Origin: an uncultured Porphyromonadaceae bacterium
GTDB taxonomy: Bacteria; Bacteroidota; Bacteroidia; Bacteroidales; Muribaculaceae
Assembly: GCA_947573485.1 (NCBI GenBank)
Contig: CANPGB010000005.1
Coordinates: 62,001-126,000 of the forward strand
Length of the DNA stretch: 64,000 nt
Reading direction: 5' to 3'
The position numbers and the translations under genes were made by a program. The notes under the pieces are model-generated. The model did not search any database, was not told the origin of the DNA, and saw nothing but the letters and a program-made list of their open reading frames with translations. Of this stretch, positions 16,590 to 27,204 are shown one piece after another; position 1 is the stretch's first letter; every line of letters begins with the position of its first letter.

Positions 16590-19500
16590 AGCTTTTGTCG
16601 GCGCTCGCAAAAAGATTGCTCAGATACTTCTCGCGGAAATTCTCCAGGAGTTCCCAGAAACTCGGCACGAAGAGCGTTCCGGCCACAGCGTTGACAGCCA
16701 TACCGAATACTACAGCCGTGCCCAGCGACAGGCGGCTGGCAGCACCGGCACCTGTGGCGAAGAGCATTGGCATTACGCCGAATACGAAGGCGAGGGCCGT
16801 CATCAGAATCGGTCGCAGACGCACATTGCCGGCATCTTCGGCAGCCTTGCGCACGGGTTGACCTGCCTTGCGGTAGTCGGTGGCATACTCCACTATAAGG
16901 ATAGCGTTCTTGGCCGCCATGCCAAGTAGCAGTATTATACCGATTTGTGTGTAGATGCTTATGCTCTGACTGAGGAACATGCACCCCATGACCGTACCGA
17001 GGATAGCCGTGGGCGTGGTAATGACAACAGCCACAGGGTCGGTCCACGATTCATATTGGGCAGCGAGCACCAGTATGGTTATGATTACGGCAAACATCAG
17101 AGTCATACCAATGGTAGTTCCGGCCTGCGTCTCCTGCAGAGCCTCGCCGGTCCAGGCATAGCCTATTGAATTGCCTACGGTCTTCTCAAGTATTTCCTCC
17201 ATGGCCTTTATACCTGCCGAAGAGCTCACGTTGGGGGCTACGGTACCCGTTACCGAGGCTGTGGTGTACATGTTGTAACGGCTTACCGACGGCTGCCCCA
17301 TAACCTCTTCTACCGAGGCAAAGCTTGCAAAGGGCACCATGTCGCCGACGGTATTGCGCACGCTGAGCGAGAGAACGTCGGAAGCATGGGCGCGCGAGGC
17401 TGCATCGCCGCTGACGAGCACCTCGTAGGTGCGCCCGAACTTTATGAAATCGTTCACATACCCGCTGCCCATGAACGACGACAGCACTGAGTAGATACTC
17501 TCGAGCGTCAGACCATAGGTCTTGGCCTTGTCGCGGTCAATTTTCACAGAGTACTGAGGAGTCTCGCCCTGATAAAGCGAGGTAATCTGTTTGAGCTCGG
17601 GGTAGTCGGCAGCCGCTTTCTGAATATCGGCTATAGCCTGCGCGAGTTCCTTGGGCCCGAGATTGTTGATGTCGAGAAGCTGCATCTGCAGACCCGATGT
17701 CATGCCCAGGCCGGGTATCGCGGGCGGATTTACTGAGAATACCACGGCCTCCTGAATACCTGCCGAGAGGCGGTCGACCTCGGCCATTACCGACTCCACA
17801 TCGTTGCCTTTACCCTTGCGCTCGCTCCACGGTTTGAGAACCACAAACATCGAGGCATAGTTGCTTCCGTTGCCGCCACCGACCATCGACATACCGTTGA
17901 TAGCCATTACATCTTTTACCTGCGGCAGAGCGAGAATCTCGCGTTCGAGGCGTCGGCTCACCGAGTCGGTGCGCTCGAGGGCAGCCCCCGAGGGCAGTTG
18001 TATCGAGGTCATGAAGTAGCCCATATCTTCCTCGGGAACGTAGCTGGTTGGCCAGCGCATGAAGCCGAAGAATGCAGCTCCGCACAGCACGGCGAATATG
18101 ATGAGTGCCATAAGAGGTTTGCGCAGAAGTTTGCCCACACAACTGTTATAGGCGTTACGAACCGACTCGAAGCCCTTGTTGAACCAACGGTAGAGGAAGA
18201 AGCGCGGCTCGCCGCCGGTGGGGCGCAGGAAGAGCGCGCACATTGCCGGGGTAAAAGTGAGAGCGTTGAAACCCGAGAAGGCCGTCGAGACGGCTATGGT
18301 GAGCGCGAACTGCTTGTAGAGCTGCCCGGTGATGCCCGAGATAAAGGCCGTGGGGATAAACACCGAGAGCAGCACAAGAACTTCGCCTACCACCGGCCCC
18401 TGAAGCTCATCCATGGCTTTGAGAGCCGCCTGCCTCGGCGACACTCCTCCGGCGTCGAGGATACGCGAGCAGTCCTCCACCACCACTATGGCATCATCGA
18501 CCACAATGGCTATGGCAAGCACGAGGCCGAAGAGGGTCAAGGTATTGAGAGTGAATCCCATAACCTTCATAACGGCGAAGGTAGCCACCAGCGACACAGG
18601 TATAGTTAGCATGGGTATGACAACTGCCCGCCAGTTCTGCAGGAACAACAGGATTACAATCATCACAATAAGCGTTGTCTCGAGGAAGGTGACAAGCACC
18701 TCGTCGATAGAGGCCGACACGAAATCGGTAGTATCGAGAATTACGCGGTAATGTACCCCTTCGGGGAAATACTGGCTGAGTTCATCGAGGCGCGCCTCTA
18801 CAGCCTTGGCCACCTTCATGGCGTTGGCGCCGGGGAGTTGGTAAACACCTATAAGACCGGCCTGGTTGCACGAGACATTTGAAGAGGCGGAATACGATTC
18901 ACTGCCAAGCTCAACATCGGCGATATCGCCCAGGCGCAGGCGACCGCCCTGACTGTCGGTGCGGACGATGATCTGTTTGAACTGGTCGACATCCGACAGG
19001 CGCCCCTGCGAAGTGAGCGTGAACTCAAACTGCTGGTTTCCCGGAGTGGGAGCTGCGCCTGCCGAGCCTGCCGACACCTGCATGTTCTGGCTCTCGATAG
19101 CAGCCATTACATCGTCGGCAGTGATTCCGCGCACACGCATCTTCTCGGGATCGAGCCAAACACGCATACTGTACTCACCTGAGCCGAAAGCACTTACTCC
19201 GCCCACGCCGTCGATTCGCGAGAGCTCGTCGACAATACTTAGCTGAGCATAGTTGGTAAGATACAGCCCGTCGTAGCGGGCAGGGTCATCGCTTTCGAGA
19301 GCAATGAAAAGAATGATATTCGACGAGCGCGAGGTGACCGACACGCCCTGCTGCTTGACTGCCGAGGGAAGCACGGGTTCGGCTTGCGACACACGGTTCT
19401 GCACCTTTACGGCAGCCATATCGAGGTCGGTGCCGTTCTCGAAAGTGATTTCGAGGGAGTAAGAGCCGTCGCTGCCGGCGGTCGAACTCATATACATCAT

Positions 19501-19725
19501 GCCCTCGACACCGTTCACCTGCTCTTCAATGGGCACACCCACGGCCTCGGCAACGGTCTGGGCGTCGGCGCCGGGATACATGGCCGACACGAAAACGGTA
19601 GGGGGAGTGATGTCGGGGTACTGCGCCACAGGCAGCGATTTCACCGTGAGCAGACCGGCGAGAATCATCAATATCGCCAGCACCGTGGCGAATATCGGGC
19701 GGTTGATAAAGAACTTGCTAAACAC
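16573..19725 (-). CDS. RND efflux transporter, HAE1 family inner-membrane pump
   Basis: A 1050-residue AcrB/MexB-type pump of full length with 12 predicted membrane helices and two large periplasmic loops. Hallmarks are the N-terminal FFINRPIFATVLAILMILAG, PDITPPTVFVSAMYPGADAQ, the proton-relay segment GLVLAIAIVVDDAIVVVED (two adjacent Asp in helix 4) and GMAAKNAILIVEYATDYRK near helix 11. It exchanges protons for drugs, bile salts or other amphiphiles and works with the adaptor and outer-membrane channel encoded just upstream. The adaptor stop is 6 nt before its start. No regulator gene is adjacent. Substrates cannot be predicted. Confidence 0.96.
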   Translation of the reverse strand: MFSKFFINRPIFATVLAILMILAGLLTVKSLPVAQYPDITPPTVFVSAMYPGADAQTVAEAVGVPIEEQVNGVEGMMYMSSTAGSDGSYSLEITFENGTDLDMAAVKVQNRVSQAEPVLPSAVKQQGVSVTSRSSNIILFIALESDDPARYDGLYLTNYAQLSIVDELSRIDGVGGVSAFGSGEYSMRVWLDPEKMRVRGITADDVMAAIESQNMQVSAGSAGAAPTPGNQQFEFTLTSQGRLSDVDQFKQIIVRTDSQGGRLRLGDIADVELGSESYSASSNVSCNQAGLIGVYQLPGANAMKVAKAVEARLDELSQYFPEGVHYRVILDTTDFVSASIDEVLVTFLETTLIVMIVILLFLQNWRAVVIPMLTIPVSLVATFAVMKVMGFTLNTLTLFGLVLAIAIVVDDAIVVVEDCSRILDAGGVSPRQAALKAMDELQGPVVGEVLVLLSVFIPTAFISGITGQLYKQFALTIAVSTAFSGFNALTFTPAMCALFLRPTGGEPRFFLYRWFNKGFESVRNAYNSCVGKLLRKPLMALIIFAVLCGAAFFGFMRWPTSYVPEEDMGYFMTSIQLPSGAALERTDSVSRRLEREILALPQVKDVMAINGMSMVGGGNGSNYASMFVVLKPWSERKGKGNDVESVMAEVDRLSAGIQEAVVFSVNPPAIPGLGMTSGLQMQLLDINNLGPKELAQAIADIQKAAADYPELKQITSLYQGETPQYSVKIDRDKAKTYGLTLESIYSVLSSFMGSGYVNDFIKFGRTYEVLVSGDAASRAHASDVLSLSVRNTVGDMVPFASFASVEEVMGQPSVSRYNMYTTASVTGTVAPNVSSSAGIKAMEEILEKTVGNSIGYAWTGEALQETQAGTTIGMTLMFAVIITILVLAAQYESWTDPVAVVITTPTAILGTVMGCMFLSQSISIYTQIGIILLLGMAAKNAILIVEYATDYRKAGQPVRKAAEDAGNVRLRPILMTALAFVFGVMPMLFATGAGAASRLSLGTAVVFGMAVNAVAGTLFVPSFWELLENFREKYLSNLFASADKSSTTQK

Positions 19726-19731
19726 GGCGAT

Positions 19732-20847
19732 TTATTTTGATTGATAAGGTTTTACATTCATACCGTCGCGCACTTTAAGAAGCGCTTTGGTCACATATCT
19801 GTCGCCGGCGGCGATGCCTGAGTTTACTATACGCATGGTGTCGGCAACGAGTTCGCCGGTCTGAATGGGAGTATAGACAACGCGGTCGGAGTCATTGACG
19901 AGGTACACATATTTACCGAGCTGGTCGGAGGCAATAGAGGCATCGCGCACAAGAATTGCCTTGGGGTCGGAGGCTACCGGCAGATTCACAGCCACATACA
20001 TGCCCGAGCGCAGCTCTCCGTAAGGATTGTCGATGAGGGCCTGCAGCTCGAGTGCACCTGTCGAGGTATTCACTTTCGGTGCCACGTAATCGAGGTTTGC
20101 CGTATAGCTGTGCGCCAGGCCGTCGTCAAAAACAAGAGGTATATCGTGGAGGTTCACCTTACCGCTGCGTATGTTCGCCGTCAGCTCGGGGGCAGCGGTG
20201 TCGTCGATAGAGAATGTCACAATCATGCGGTCATCTTCATAAATCGAGGCGAGTTTGACAGGAGCTGCCGCGCCCGACACATAACTGCCTACGCTGTATT
20301 CATTTACCGACGCGTGACCGTCGAAAGGCGCCGTCACCGTGCAATAGGATAGCTGTGTGCGTGCGGTGCTCAGCGTAGCCTCGGCATTGCGCACGGCAGC
20401 CTCGCTTTGGGCGAGAGTGCTCTTGGCCTGCTCCACTTCCATTTCGCTCACGGCATCGCCCTTTAGCGCCTCCGTCATTGCGGCGTAGTGGGTGGCGGCA
20501 TAGTCGCGCGAGGCTTTTGCTGTAGCCAGGGCGGCCTCGGCCTGAACCACGGCATCGCGGTAGGTGCGGTCGTCGAGGCGGTAAAGCACCTGCCCCTTGC
20601 TCACCCTGTCGCCGGGCTGATAGTTCATGGCGATAAGCTCGGCGTCGACACGGCCAACGAGGTCTACCTCACGGTTGGCTGACAGCGAACCGGGATAGGT
20701 TTTATGAATGATTACAGAGTCGACAAGGGCTTCGGCAACCTCAACACTATCGACCTCGGCCGACGATCTGTGCGAAGTCTTGTGGCATGAAAAGAGCGGC
20801 AGCATGGCTACCGACACAAGCATTGGCAAAGTATAAGTTTTTTTCAT
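19732..20847 (-). CDS. RND efflux periplasmic adaptor subunit (lipoprotein)
   Basis: A 371-residue membrane fusion protein of the AcrA/MexA class. The ATG at 20847 is preferred because it starts a lipoprotein signal (MKKTYTLPMLVS to Cys21 in LPLFSC); an earlier in-frame start would overlap the channel gene. Domains in order: a first beta-barrel strand, the biotinyl-lipoyl half-motif REVDLVGRVDAELIAMNYQPGD, a coiled-coil hairpin (about 95-155, with YAATHYAAMTEALKGDAVSE), the second lipoyl half VTAPFDGHAS, a beta-barrel domain and a membrane-proximal domain. It links the pump to the TolC-like channel. Confidence 0.94.
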   Translation of the reverse strand: MKKTYTLPMLVSVAMLPLFSCHKTSHRSSAEVDSVEVAEALVDSVIIHKTYPGSLSANREVDLVGRVDAELIAMNYQPGDRVSKGQVLYRLDDRTYRDAVVQAEAALATAKASRDYAATHYAAMTEALKGDAVSEMEVEQAKSTLAQSEAAVRNAEATLSTARTQLSYCTVTAPFDGHASVNEYSVGSYVSGAAAPVKLASIYEDDRMIVTFSIDDTAAPELTANIRSGKVNLHDIPLVFDDGLAHSYTANLDYVAPKVNTSTGALELQALIDNPYGELRSGMYVAVNLPVASDPKAILVRDASIASDQLGKYVYLVNDSDRVVYTPIQTGELVADTMRIVNSGIAAGDRYVTKALLKVRDGMNVKPYQSK

Positions 20848-20860
20848 AACAGGCTGAATT

Positions 20861-22261
20861 TTACTGGTAACCGCCACCAAGGGCTTTATAAAGATTTATA
20901 AGAGATGTGAGAGCGTTTCCGCGAGCCTCCACAAGACTGTTCTGGTAAGTGAGATAATTGAGCTGAGCCTCCACAACATTGTAAAAGTCGGTAAGCCCCT
21001 GCTTATATTGGTCGAGCGAGAGCCGCACGCTTTCCTCGCTGTTCTCCACAACTTTGCTTATGCTGTCGATATACTTGAGGGTTGCGGTATAGCGCGAGAG
21101 GGCGTTGCGCACCTCCTCTACTGCAGTGAGCACAGTCATATTGTAATTGTCAACGGCAATCTCGAGGGAGCGTTGAGCCGAGAGATCGGCGGCGCGGCGG
21201 CTCAGACCGTCAAAAAGGGTCCACGACAGCGTCGGTGCCACCGAGTATGTGATTGACGGGCGCGAGAAAAGGTCGCCGATATTATGTGCCGCCGTTCCGG
21301 CCGACGCCGACAGTGACAGCGACGGCAGATAGGCCTTGCGGGCGATACCAAGAGCCGAAGCGGCCACGTCGATACTCCGCTCTGCCTCAACTATATCGGG
21401 GCGGCGGCGCAGAAGGTCGAGGGGGGCGCCGAGGGCTGGCAGAGCGTAGTGCGAGGGCATGGCGTTATCGGCGTAAATACCTGCAGGCAATCCCTCTCGG
21501 CCGGTGCCCAAAAGCACACCGAGGGCATTGTAGGAGGCATCTATCGATGACTCAAGCATAGGAATCGACGCCACCGTAGAATAATAGAGTGTACGGGCCT
21601 GGGCTACATCGAGCTTGGAAACCAGACCGGTACGGTAACGCGTCTCAGTGATGTCGAGAATATGTTTCTGGTTTGCGGAGTGTTCATTTGCCACTGCGAG
21701 CTGCGCCTTGTTGGCAAGGAGCGAGATATAGGTGGTGGCAATCTCGGCCTGGAGAGCAAGCAGGGCGGCATCGTATTCAGCCGCTGTAACAGCCTGCGAG
21801 GCGCGTGCGTTCTTCACCTGAGCGCGCACCTTGCCAAAGACATCAACCTCCCAGTTCATGGTTGCCGAGGCAGAGAAATACGATTGTACGGCTGCCGCAC
21901 CCGTGCGACCCTCGGTGCGCCCGGAGATACGTTCGCGTTGCCAACCGGCGTCTATTCCTATCTGCGGAAACCAGGCCGAAGCGGCCTGGCGCACAGTATT
22001 GCGGGCCACCTCAATTCGGCGAGCGGCAGCACTTAAATCGTAATTGTTGGCAATGCCTGTGGCTATGAGCGAGTCAAGCAAGGGGTCGTCGAACGAGCGC
22101 CACCAATCGGCTTGCACTATACCCTCCGGCATTTCGGGAAGGCTGCCACCCCACTCTGCGGGCAGAGGGCGATCAAGATAATCGGAGGCAAAAGCACCCG
22201 TGCAGACCATGAGGCCACACGCAGCAGCAAAGCATCGGCAAAGTGATGAGTTCAGTGTCAT
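20861..22261 (-). CDS. RND efflux outer-membrane channel (OprM/NodT type)
   Basis: A 466-residue outer-membrane factor. A signal peptide covers residues 1-25. Two tandem OEP (TolC-like) repeats are visible: each has a long helix pair, for example LSAAARRIEVARNTVRQAAS and DLSAQRSLEIAVDNYNMTV. Family landmarks are WWRSFDDPLLDSLI, WEVDVFGKVRAQVKNARAS, DLLRRRPDIVEAERSI and YKQGLTDFYNVVEAQLNYL. No lipobox Cys is apparent, unlike OprM. It is the first gene of the efflux operon (channel, adaptor, pump) and exports substrates across the outer membrane. Confidence 0.94.
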   Translation of the reverse strand: MTLNSSLCRCFAAACGLMVCTGAFASDYLDRPLPAEWGGSLPEMPEGIVQADWWRSFDDPLLDSLIATGIANNYDLSAAARRIEVARNTVRQAASAWFPQIGIDAGWQRERISGRTEGRTGAAAVQSYFSASATMNWEVDVFGKVRAQVKNARASQAVTAAEYDAALLALQAEIATTYISLLANKAQLAVANEHSANQKHILDITETRYRTGLVSKLDVAQARTLYYSTVASIPMLESSIDASYNALGVLLGTGREGLPAGIYADNAMPSHYALPALGAPLDLLRRRPDIVEAERSIDVAASALGIARKAYLPSLSLSASAGTAAHNIGDLFSRPSITYSVAPTLSWTLFDGLSRRAADLSAQRSLEIAVDNYNMTVLTAVEEVRNALSRYTATLKYIDSISKVVENSEESVRLSLDQYKQGLTDFYNVVEAQLNYLTYQNSLVEARGNALTSLINLYKALGGGYQ

Positions 22262-22385
22262 AAATAAATAGTTTTACTGACACTAAAACAAACCTCAACC
22301 CGACTTTGAAAAATGCGCTAAATAATTTTTAACAGACTTTAACTGCCGAGAGTGTTTAAACAATCTTGTCGCTCACAATAAAAAT

Positions 22386-23309
22386 TTATTCCTCGGCGAG
22401 CTCTCGGTCTATCAGCGAGCAGGCTTCGGCAAGGGCTGAGGTTGGATTGAGCCAATGTATTTCGGAGTCGCGGCGCAGCCATGTGAGCTGCTTCTTGGCA
22501 TAGACGCGGGTGTTTTTGGCTATGCGCGCCACTGCGGTGTCAAAATCCATAGTTCCGTTGAAATAAGCTTTCATCTCTTTATATCCTACGGTGTTGAGCG
22601 AGTTGAAATCGCCCACGGCAAATGCGCGGCGGGCCTCTTCTTCAAGACCGTCGGCAATCATGGCGTCGACCCTGCGGTTTATGCGGTCGAAAAGCTCCTC
22701 CCGGGGCCAATCGACGGCAAGTTTAAGGGTGCGGAAAGGTCGCTCGCGGCGTTGGCCTTTACGAAGCGTCGAGTACGGTACTCCGGCTTCGAGGCTTATC
22801 TCCAGGGCATGAACCACACGGCGGGTGTTGGCGCGGTCAACCTCAGCAAAATAAGCGGGGTCTACAATCTCAAGTTGTGCCAGTACGGCCTCAGTACCTT
22901 GAGTTTCAAGCAGCGACAGCACGTAGTTGCGGGTAGCATCTGATACCCGTGGCATATCGTCGAAGCCTCTGGTAAGAGCGTCGACATACATCATGGAGCC
23001 ACCGCACACTATGGCGATATCGCGGGTGGCAAAAATAGTGTTGAGAATACCGAGGGCATCTTCTTCAAAACGGGCGGCGCTATAGTAGCCGTCGAGGTCG
23101 AGAATACCCACAAGATGATGAAAGGCACGGCTGCGCTCCTCGGGCGAGGGTGCAGCCGTGCCTATAGGCAGGTCTTTGAAAATCTGGCGCGAGTCGGCAG
23201 AGATTATCTCTGTGCCATAGCAGCACGCGAGCTCTATGGCAAGCGAGGTCTTACCCGAGGCCGTAGGCCCGGTGACGACGACAAGCAGAGGTTTGCGGGC
23301 ACGCGCCAT
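22386..23309 (-). CDS. miaA: tRNA dimethylallyltransferase
   Basis: A 307-residue enzyme that transfers a dimethylallyl group to N6 of A37 in tRNAs reading UNN codons. The P-loop is VTGPTASGKTSLAIEL, followed by ISADSRQIFKDLPIGTAAPS, the substrate-binding GGSMMYVDALTRGFDDMP and DWPREELFDRINRRVDAM. The C-terminal tRNA-binding part has TVGYKEMKAYFNG and RVYAKKQLTWLRRD. The ATG at 23309 is chosen because it directly precedes the P-loop and lies 10 nt after the pepT stop; a longer frame would overlap pepT. The usual GGTGLY motif reads GGSMMY here. Confidence 0.95.
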   Translation of the reverse strand: MARARKPLLVVVTGPTASGKTSLAIELACCYGTEIISADSRQIFKDLPIGTAAPSPEERSRAFHHLVGILDLDGYYSAARFEEDALGILNTIFATRDIAIVCGGSMMYVDALTRGFDDMPRVSDATRNYVLSLLETQGTEAVLAQLEIVDPAYFAEVDRANTRRVVHALEISLEAGVPYSTLRKGQRRERPFRTLKLAVDWPREELFDRINRRVDAMIADGLEEEARRAFAVGDFNSLNTVGYKEMKAYFNGTMDFDTAVARIAKNTRVYAKKQLTWLRRDSEIHWLNPTSALAEACSLIDRELAEE

Positions 23310-23319
23310 GGTGATTGCG

Positions 23320-24552
23320 TCAGCAGCCGCGTTCGGCCACGAGTTTGGCAATCTCGATAATCACGCCCGTAGCCTTCTCCATAGAGGGGATAGGCACGAA
23401 CTCGTAGCGGCCGTGGAAGTTGAGACCGCCCGCAAAGATATTGGGGCAAGGCAACCCTTTGAACGAGAGCTGGGCGCCGTCGGTTCCGCCACGGATAGGT
23501 TGCACGCGGGGAGTGACATCCACGCGGCGCATAGCCTCCTCGGCGATGTCTACAATAAACTTCACGGGCTCGATTTTCTCACGCATGTTGTAGTACTGGT
23601 CCTTGATTTCGAGGGAGCAGCAGTCAGGGAACTCGTGGTTAATCTTGCGGGCGAGGTGCTCGAGCTCTTTTTTACGGCGCTCGAAGCGGTCGCGGTCGTG
23701 ATCGCGGATTATGTATGTGAGCACGGTTTTCTCTACGGTGCCTTCCATGCTTATCAGGTGGTAGAAGCCTTCGTAGTCTTCGGTGTGCTCGGGAGTCTCC
23801 CAACGGGGAAGCATGATAATAAACTGATTGGCAATGCGCATCGAGTTTATCATCTTGTGCTTGGCATAGCCGGGGTGCACATTGCGGCCGGTGAAGGTCA
23901 CGCGGGCTACGGCAGCGTTGAAGTTCTCGTATTCGAGCTCGCCTACCTCGCCGCCGTCCATGGTGTATGCAAAATCGCAGCCGAATTTCTCGACATCGAA
24001 CTTGTGGGCACCAAGGCCTATTTCCTCGTCGGGATTGAAGCCAATTCGTATCTTGCCATGCTTGATTTCGGGGTGGCGCAGCAGATAGTCGGCAGCTGTG
24101 ATAATCTCTGCAACCCCGGCTTTATCGTCGGCACCGAGGAGGGTGTTGCCGTCGGTAACGATGAGGTCCTGACCCACATAGTGCTTGAGCTCGGGAAAAG
24201 CCTCGGGCGAGAGCACTACGTTAGTGGCGCTGTTGAGAACGATGTCGCCGCCGTCGTATTTCTCCACAATGCGGGGAGCCACATGGCGCCCCGACATATC
24301 GGGCGATGTGTCGAGGTGTGCAATGAAGCCCACGGTGGGAGCATTGCATCCGGCGGGGAGATTCGAAGGTATGGTTGCGAAGAGATAGCCGTTGTCGTCG
24401 AGGCTTATTTCAGAGAGTCCGAGAGCCTCAAGTTCTTTCTTGAGGTGCTCGGCAAACTCCATTTGGCCGGGCGTCGAGGGGGTGAGGTTGGTGAGTTCGT
24501 CGCTCTGGGTGTCGAACTTCACATATTGTAGGAATCTGTCAACTAAAGTCAT
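23320..24552 (-). CDS. pepT: Peptidase T (tripeptide aminopeptidase)
   Basis: A 410-residue M20 metallopeptidase that removes the N-terminal residue of tripeptides in the cytoplasm. Zinc ligands and catalytic residues are visible in order: the His and Asp of AHLDTSPD, the bridging Asp of LLGADDKAG, the catalytic Glu pair in [10 protein letters not shown], the Asp of [12 protein letters not shown] and the last His in [13 protein letters not shown]. The dimerisation domain (about 205-315) contains [16 protein letters not shown]. The length equals E. coli PepT. It starts 1 nt after the upstream lipoprotein gene ends and is followed by miaA. Confidence 0.97.
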   Translation of the reverse strand: MTLVDRFLQYVKFDTQSDELTNLTPSTPGQMEFAEHLKKELEALGLSEISLDDNGYLFATIPSNLPAGCNAPTVGFIAHLDTSPDMSGRHVAPRIVEKYDGGDIVLNSATNVVLSPEAFPELKHYVGQDLIVTDGNTLLGADDKAGVAEIITAADYLLRHPEIKHGKIRIGFNPDEEIGLGAHKFDVEKFGCDFAYTMDGGEVGELEYENFNAAVARVTFTGRNVHPGYAKHKMINSMRIANQFIIMLPRWETPEHTEDYEGFYHLISMEGTVEKTVLTYIIRDHDRDRFERRKKELEHLARKINHEFPDCCSLEIKDQYYNMREKIEPVKFIVDIAEEAMRRVDVTPRVQPIRGGTDGAQLSFKGLPCPNIFAGGLNFHGRYEFVPIPSMEKATGVIIEIAKLVAERGC

Positions 24553-24553
24553 A

Positions 24554-25339
24554 TCAATTGAGTGTACGCCAGGGTATTCCGGCAGTTAGGCCGCTCTTGC
24601 CGTCGGGAGCGAGATAAACGAAACGGTATCCGTCGATAGAGAGGCTCTTGAGGAGGTCTTCGATGATAGTACGGCAGGCGCCATAGTTGGTGTACTGCTC
24701 TTTGAGCATCTTCACATAGCGGCCGGTGAGGCTTGCCTGGTTAAGACCGGCGAAAGCACGGGTATTGGGGAAGGTAAGGGTATACTGTGCGAAGCTGTGG
24801 TCTATCGAGAACTCGCACGACGAGGCATTGTACTGTGCGGCATAGGCGGCGCAGCGCGATTCAAAAATATCGCTCACATTGGTACGCACCTCATTGTAAT
24901 TGAGCTCCATGGGGCGCAGTTTGATAAGATTGCGCAGGCGTGCGGCGCTCACTTCATAGTCGCGCGAGGTACCCTTGGTGTCGGTAAGCTTGATAAGGAT
25001 TTTGCCTTCTTCTTTTGTGAGGGTGTTGGCAATCTCGTCGAGGTTGGCGCCGGTATGAGCCTTCACATACTGAGCCAGTACAAACTGCACGAGCGCGTCG
25101 CTGTAGTCGGCGACATTTACAAGGGTATCGCTGAAAGCGATGTCAACCGAGAGGGTACCCTCGGCATAGGCGGCGTCGATGCTCTGGAGGTACATCGGGC
25201 TTTCTTCGGCGAGAGTGCCGAGTTCACCATCGAGGCGCTCGGCCTGGGCCTCGAGGGGCGAGGGGCCGGAAGCCTTCTTAGAGCAGGAGGCGAGTCCGAG
25301 AACCACAAGCACCACGGCAAGCAGATTCAATACTTTCAT
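24554..25339 (-). CDS. Lipoprotein of unknown function
   Basis: A 261-residue lipoprotein with lipobox Cys19 (VLGLASC). The mature protein begins with a Ser/Pro linker and continues as a mixed helix-strand domain: [20 protein letters not shown], a central [11 protein letters not shown] strand, and a helical [19 protein letters not shown]. It contains two cysteines besides the lipid anchor (RCAAY, SSCEFS). I do not recognise a named family; the composition suggests a periplasm-facing protein. It sits between gpmI and pepT, with a terminator-like hairpin upstream at 25369-25404, so it may start the pepT-miaA unit. Confidence 0.7.
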   Translation of the reverse strand: MKVLNLLAVVLVVLGLASCSKKASGPSPLEAQAERLDGELGTLAEESPMYLQSIDAAYAEGTLSVDIAFSDTLVNVADYSDALVQFVLAQYVKAHTGANLDEIANTLTKEEGKILIKLTDTKGTSRDYEVSAARLRNLIKLRPMELNYNEVRTNVSDIFESRCAAYAAQYNASSCEFSIDHSFAQYTLTFPNTRAFAGLNQASLTGRYVKMLKEQYTNYGACRTIIEDLLKSLSIDGYRFVYLAPDGKSGLTAGIPWRTLN

Positions 25340-25368
25340 AAACAGTTGGTTTTAGGTATTAGTAAATA

Positions 25369-25404
25369 CGGGAACTCCGGGCCGGGAGCGGTCCGGGGTT
25401 CCCG
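25369..25404 (-). terminator. Terminator-like hairpin after gpmI
   Basis: A 12-nt arm at 25369-25380 pairs with 25393-25404 with one mismatch. On the minus strand it is followed by TATTTACTAA, a weak T tract, so termination may be partial. Confidence 0.55.
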
Positions 25405-25417
25405 CAAAAGGTTTACT

Positions 25418-26932
25418 TTATTTAATGAGGTCGGTGCCGGTCATCTCGGCAGGCTGGGCAAGGCCCATGATGTGGAGGAGCGAGGGAGCGACGTCGGCAA
25501 GGATACCGTTGTCAACCTTAGCGTCTTTGTTCTCGGTAACGTAAACAAAGGGCACGGGGTTGAGCGAGTGGGCGGTATTGGGGGTGCCGTCGGCGTTCTC
25601 GGCGTTGTCGGCATTGCCGTGGTCGGCGATGATAATCACCTCATAGCCGTTCTTCTTGGCGGCCTCTACGGTGTCGTGCAGACAGGTGTCGAGGGTCTCC
25701 ACGGCTTTCTGTATAGCGGGGTAAATGCCGGTGTGGCCCACCATGTCGCCGTTGGCATAGTTAACGACGATGAAGTCGTACTTGCGGGTGTCAATTGCAT
25801 CGACGAGTTTATCCTTGACTTCAAAGGCGCTCATCTCGGGCTTGAGGTCGTAGGTTGCCACCTTGGGCGAGGGCACGAGTATGCGGTCCTCACCACCGAA
25901 GGGAGCTTCGCGGCCACCGTTGAAGAAGAAGGTTACGTGTGCATATTTCTCGGTCTCGGCAATGTGGAGCTGCTGCTTGCCCTGTGCAGAGAGGTACTCG
26001 GCGAGGGTGTTGGCCACATCTTCCTTGTCGAAGAGGATGTGCACGCCCTTGAACGACGAGTCGTAGGGGGTCATGCAGTAGTACTGGAGGCCGGGCACTG
26101 TGTGCATGCCTTCTTCGGGCATATCTTTCTGAGTGAGGACCTCGGTGATTTCTTTGGCGCGGTCGTTGCGGTAGTTGAAGAAAATCACGCAGTCGTCGGG
26201 CTTGATAGTGCCGTTTACAGTGGCGTTGTTGATAGGCTTGATAAACTCATCGGTAACGTCGTTGTCGTAGCTCTGCTGCATGGCGGCAACCATATCGGTA
26301 GCCTGCTCGCCCTTGCCGTCTACGAGGAGGTCGTAAGCCACTTTCACGCGGTCCCAGCGGTGGTCGCGGTCCATGGCGTAGAAACGGCCGATAATCGAGG
26401 CGATCACACCTGCCGACTTGGCGCAGTGTGCCTCGACGTCCTTGATGAAACCGATGCCGCTGCGCGGGTCGGTGTCGCGGCCGTCCATAAAGCAGTGGAG
26501 GTATACTTCTTTCAGATTATAGTGCTTGGCAATGTCGCAGAGAGCGAAGAGGTGATCGAGCGAAGAGTGCACGCCGCCGGTCGATGTAAGACCCATGAAG
26601 TGCATGGCTTTGCCGGTGGTGGCGCAGTACTCGAAAGCACGTTTGATTTCGGGATTGTTGAGGATTTCGCCCGAAGCTATGGCCTTGTTGATTTTAACGA
26701 GGTCCTGATATACGATACGACCGGCTCCGATATTGAGGTGACCAACCTCGGAGTTGCCCATCTGGCCGTCGGGAAGGCCTACAAACTCGCCGCTTGCCTG
26801 GAGTTCGCTGTGGGGGTATGTCTTGAGGAGGTAATCCCAATAGGGTGTGGGGGTGTTGTAAATGGCATTGGCGTGGTTATGCTTGCCAATGCCCCAACCG
26901 TCGAGGATGATAAGTAATGCTTTGTGAGCCAT
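25418..26932 (-). CDS. gpmI: 2,3-bisphosphoglycerate-independent phosphoglycerate mutase
   Basis: A 504-residue manganese enzyme of glycolysis that interconverts 3- and 2-phosphoglycerate. It belongs to the alkaline phosphatase superfamily. The N-terminal metal site is [16 protein letters not shown], and the nucleophilic serine is in [17 protein letters not shown]. The phosphotransferase insert has [14 protein letters not shown] and [13 protein letters not shown]. The C-terminal metal residues are in [12 protein letters not shown] and [12 protein letters not shown]. Length matches the family (about 510). It is third in a minus-strand unit after the exonuclease and the small membrane protein (14-nt gap). 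Confidence 0.98.
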   Translation of the reverse strand: MAHKALLIILDGWGIGKHNHANAIYNTPTPYWDYLLKTYPHSELQASGEFVGLPDGQMGNSEVGHLNIGAGRIVYQDLVKINKAIASGEILNNPEIKRAFEYCATTGKAMHFMGLTSTGGVHSSLDHLFALCDIAKHYNLKEVYLHCFMDGRDTDPRSGIGFIKDVEAHCAKSAGVIASIIGRFYAMDRDHRWDRVKVAYDLLVDGKGEQATDMVAAMQQSYDNDVTDEFIKPINNATVNGTIKPDDCVIFFNYRNDRAKEITEVLTQKDMPEEGMHTVPGLQYYCMTPYDSSFKGVHILFDKEDVANTLAEYLSAQGKQQLHIAETEKYAHVTFFFNGGREAPFGGEDRILVPSPKVATYDLKPEMSAFEVKDKLVDAIDTRKYDFIVVNYANGDMVGHTGIYPAIQKAVETLDTCLHDTVEAAKKNGYEVIIIADHGNADNAENADGTPNTAHSLNPVPFVYVTENKDAKVDNGILADVAPSLLHIMGLAQPAEMTGTDLIK

Positions 26933-26946
26933 TGTATGTTGAGTTT

Positions 26947-27174
26947 TTAGTTATTTTTTGATTCCATTTCTTCCATTCTCTCGCGGCGCAGACGTTCGCG
27001 ACGCTTGAGATTGAAGTGAAGGAGTATGAGAATAACAACTGTTATGCCGATTATGCCGAAATACTGGGCTGCCGAAGTGGTGCCGTTGACATAGCCGGGA
27101 TACCCGATGTAGGCCATTACCGCAAGGTAAACGGCCAGGACGAGAGGGATGAGGGTTGAGCGTTGGATTTTCAT
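26947..27174 (-). CDS. Small two-helix membrane protein
   Basis: A 75-residue protein with two hydrophobic segments (about residues 8-26 and 36-53), joined by a short [12 protein letters not shown] loop, and a strongly charged cytoplasmic tail ([17 protein letters not shown]). The family is not recognised. It lies between the exonuclease (30-nt gap) and gpmI (14-nt gap) on the same strand. The ATG at 27174 is well placed. Its function is unknown; it resembles the small membrane proteins often left unnamed in Bacteroidales. Confidence 0.7.
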   Translation of the reverse strand: MKIQRSTLIPLVLAVYLAVMAYIGYPGYVNGTTSAAQYFGIIGITVVILILLHFNLKRRERLRRERMEEMESKNN

Positions 27175-27204
27175 GTGTGCAAGAGTAAGGAACGACAGCG
27201 GGGG

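Noticed and set aside
16573-22261. RND operon as an acquired resistance island
   Set aside because: Base composition and codon use match the surroundings and there are no mobile genes; it looks like a resident efflux system.
24797-26917. 706-codon open frame on the plus strand opposite gpmI and the lipoprotein gene
   Set aside because: It is antisense to recognised genes and its translation has no family features. The codon bias of the real genes, which avoids TTA, CTA and TCA, keeps the opposite frame open.
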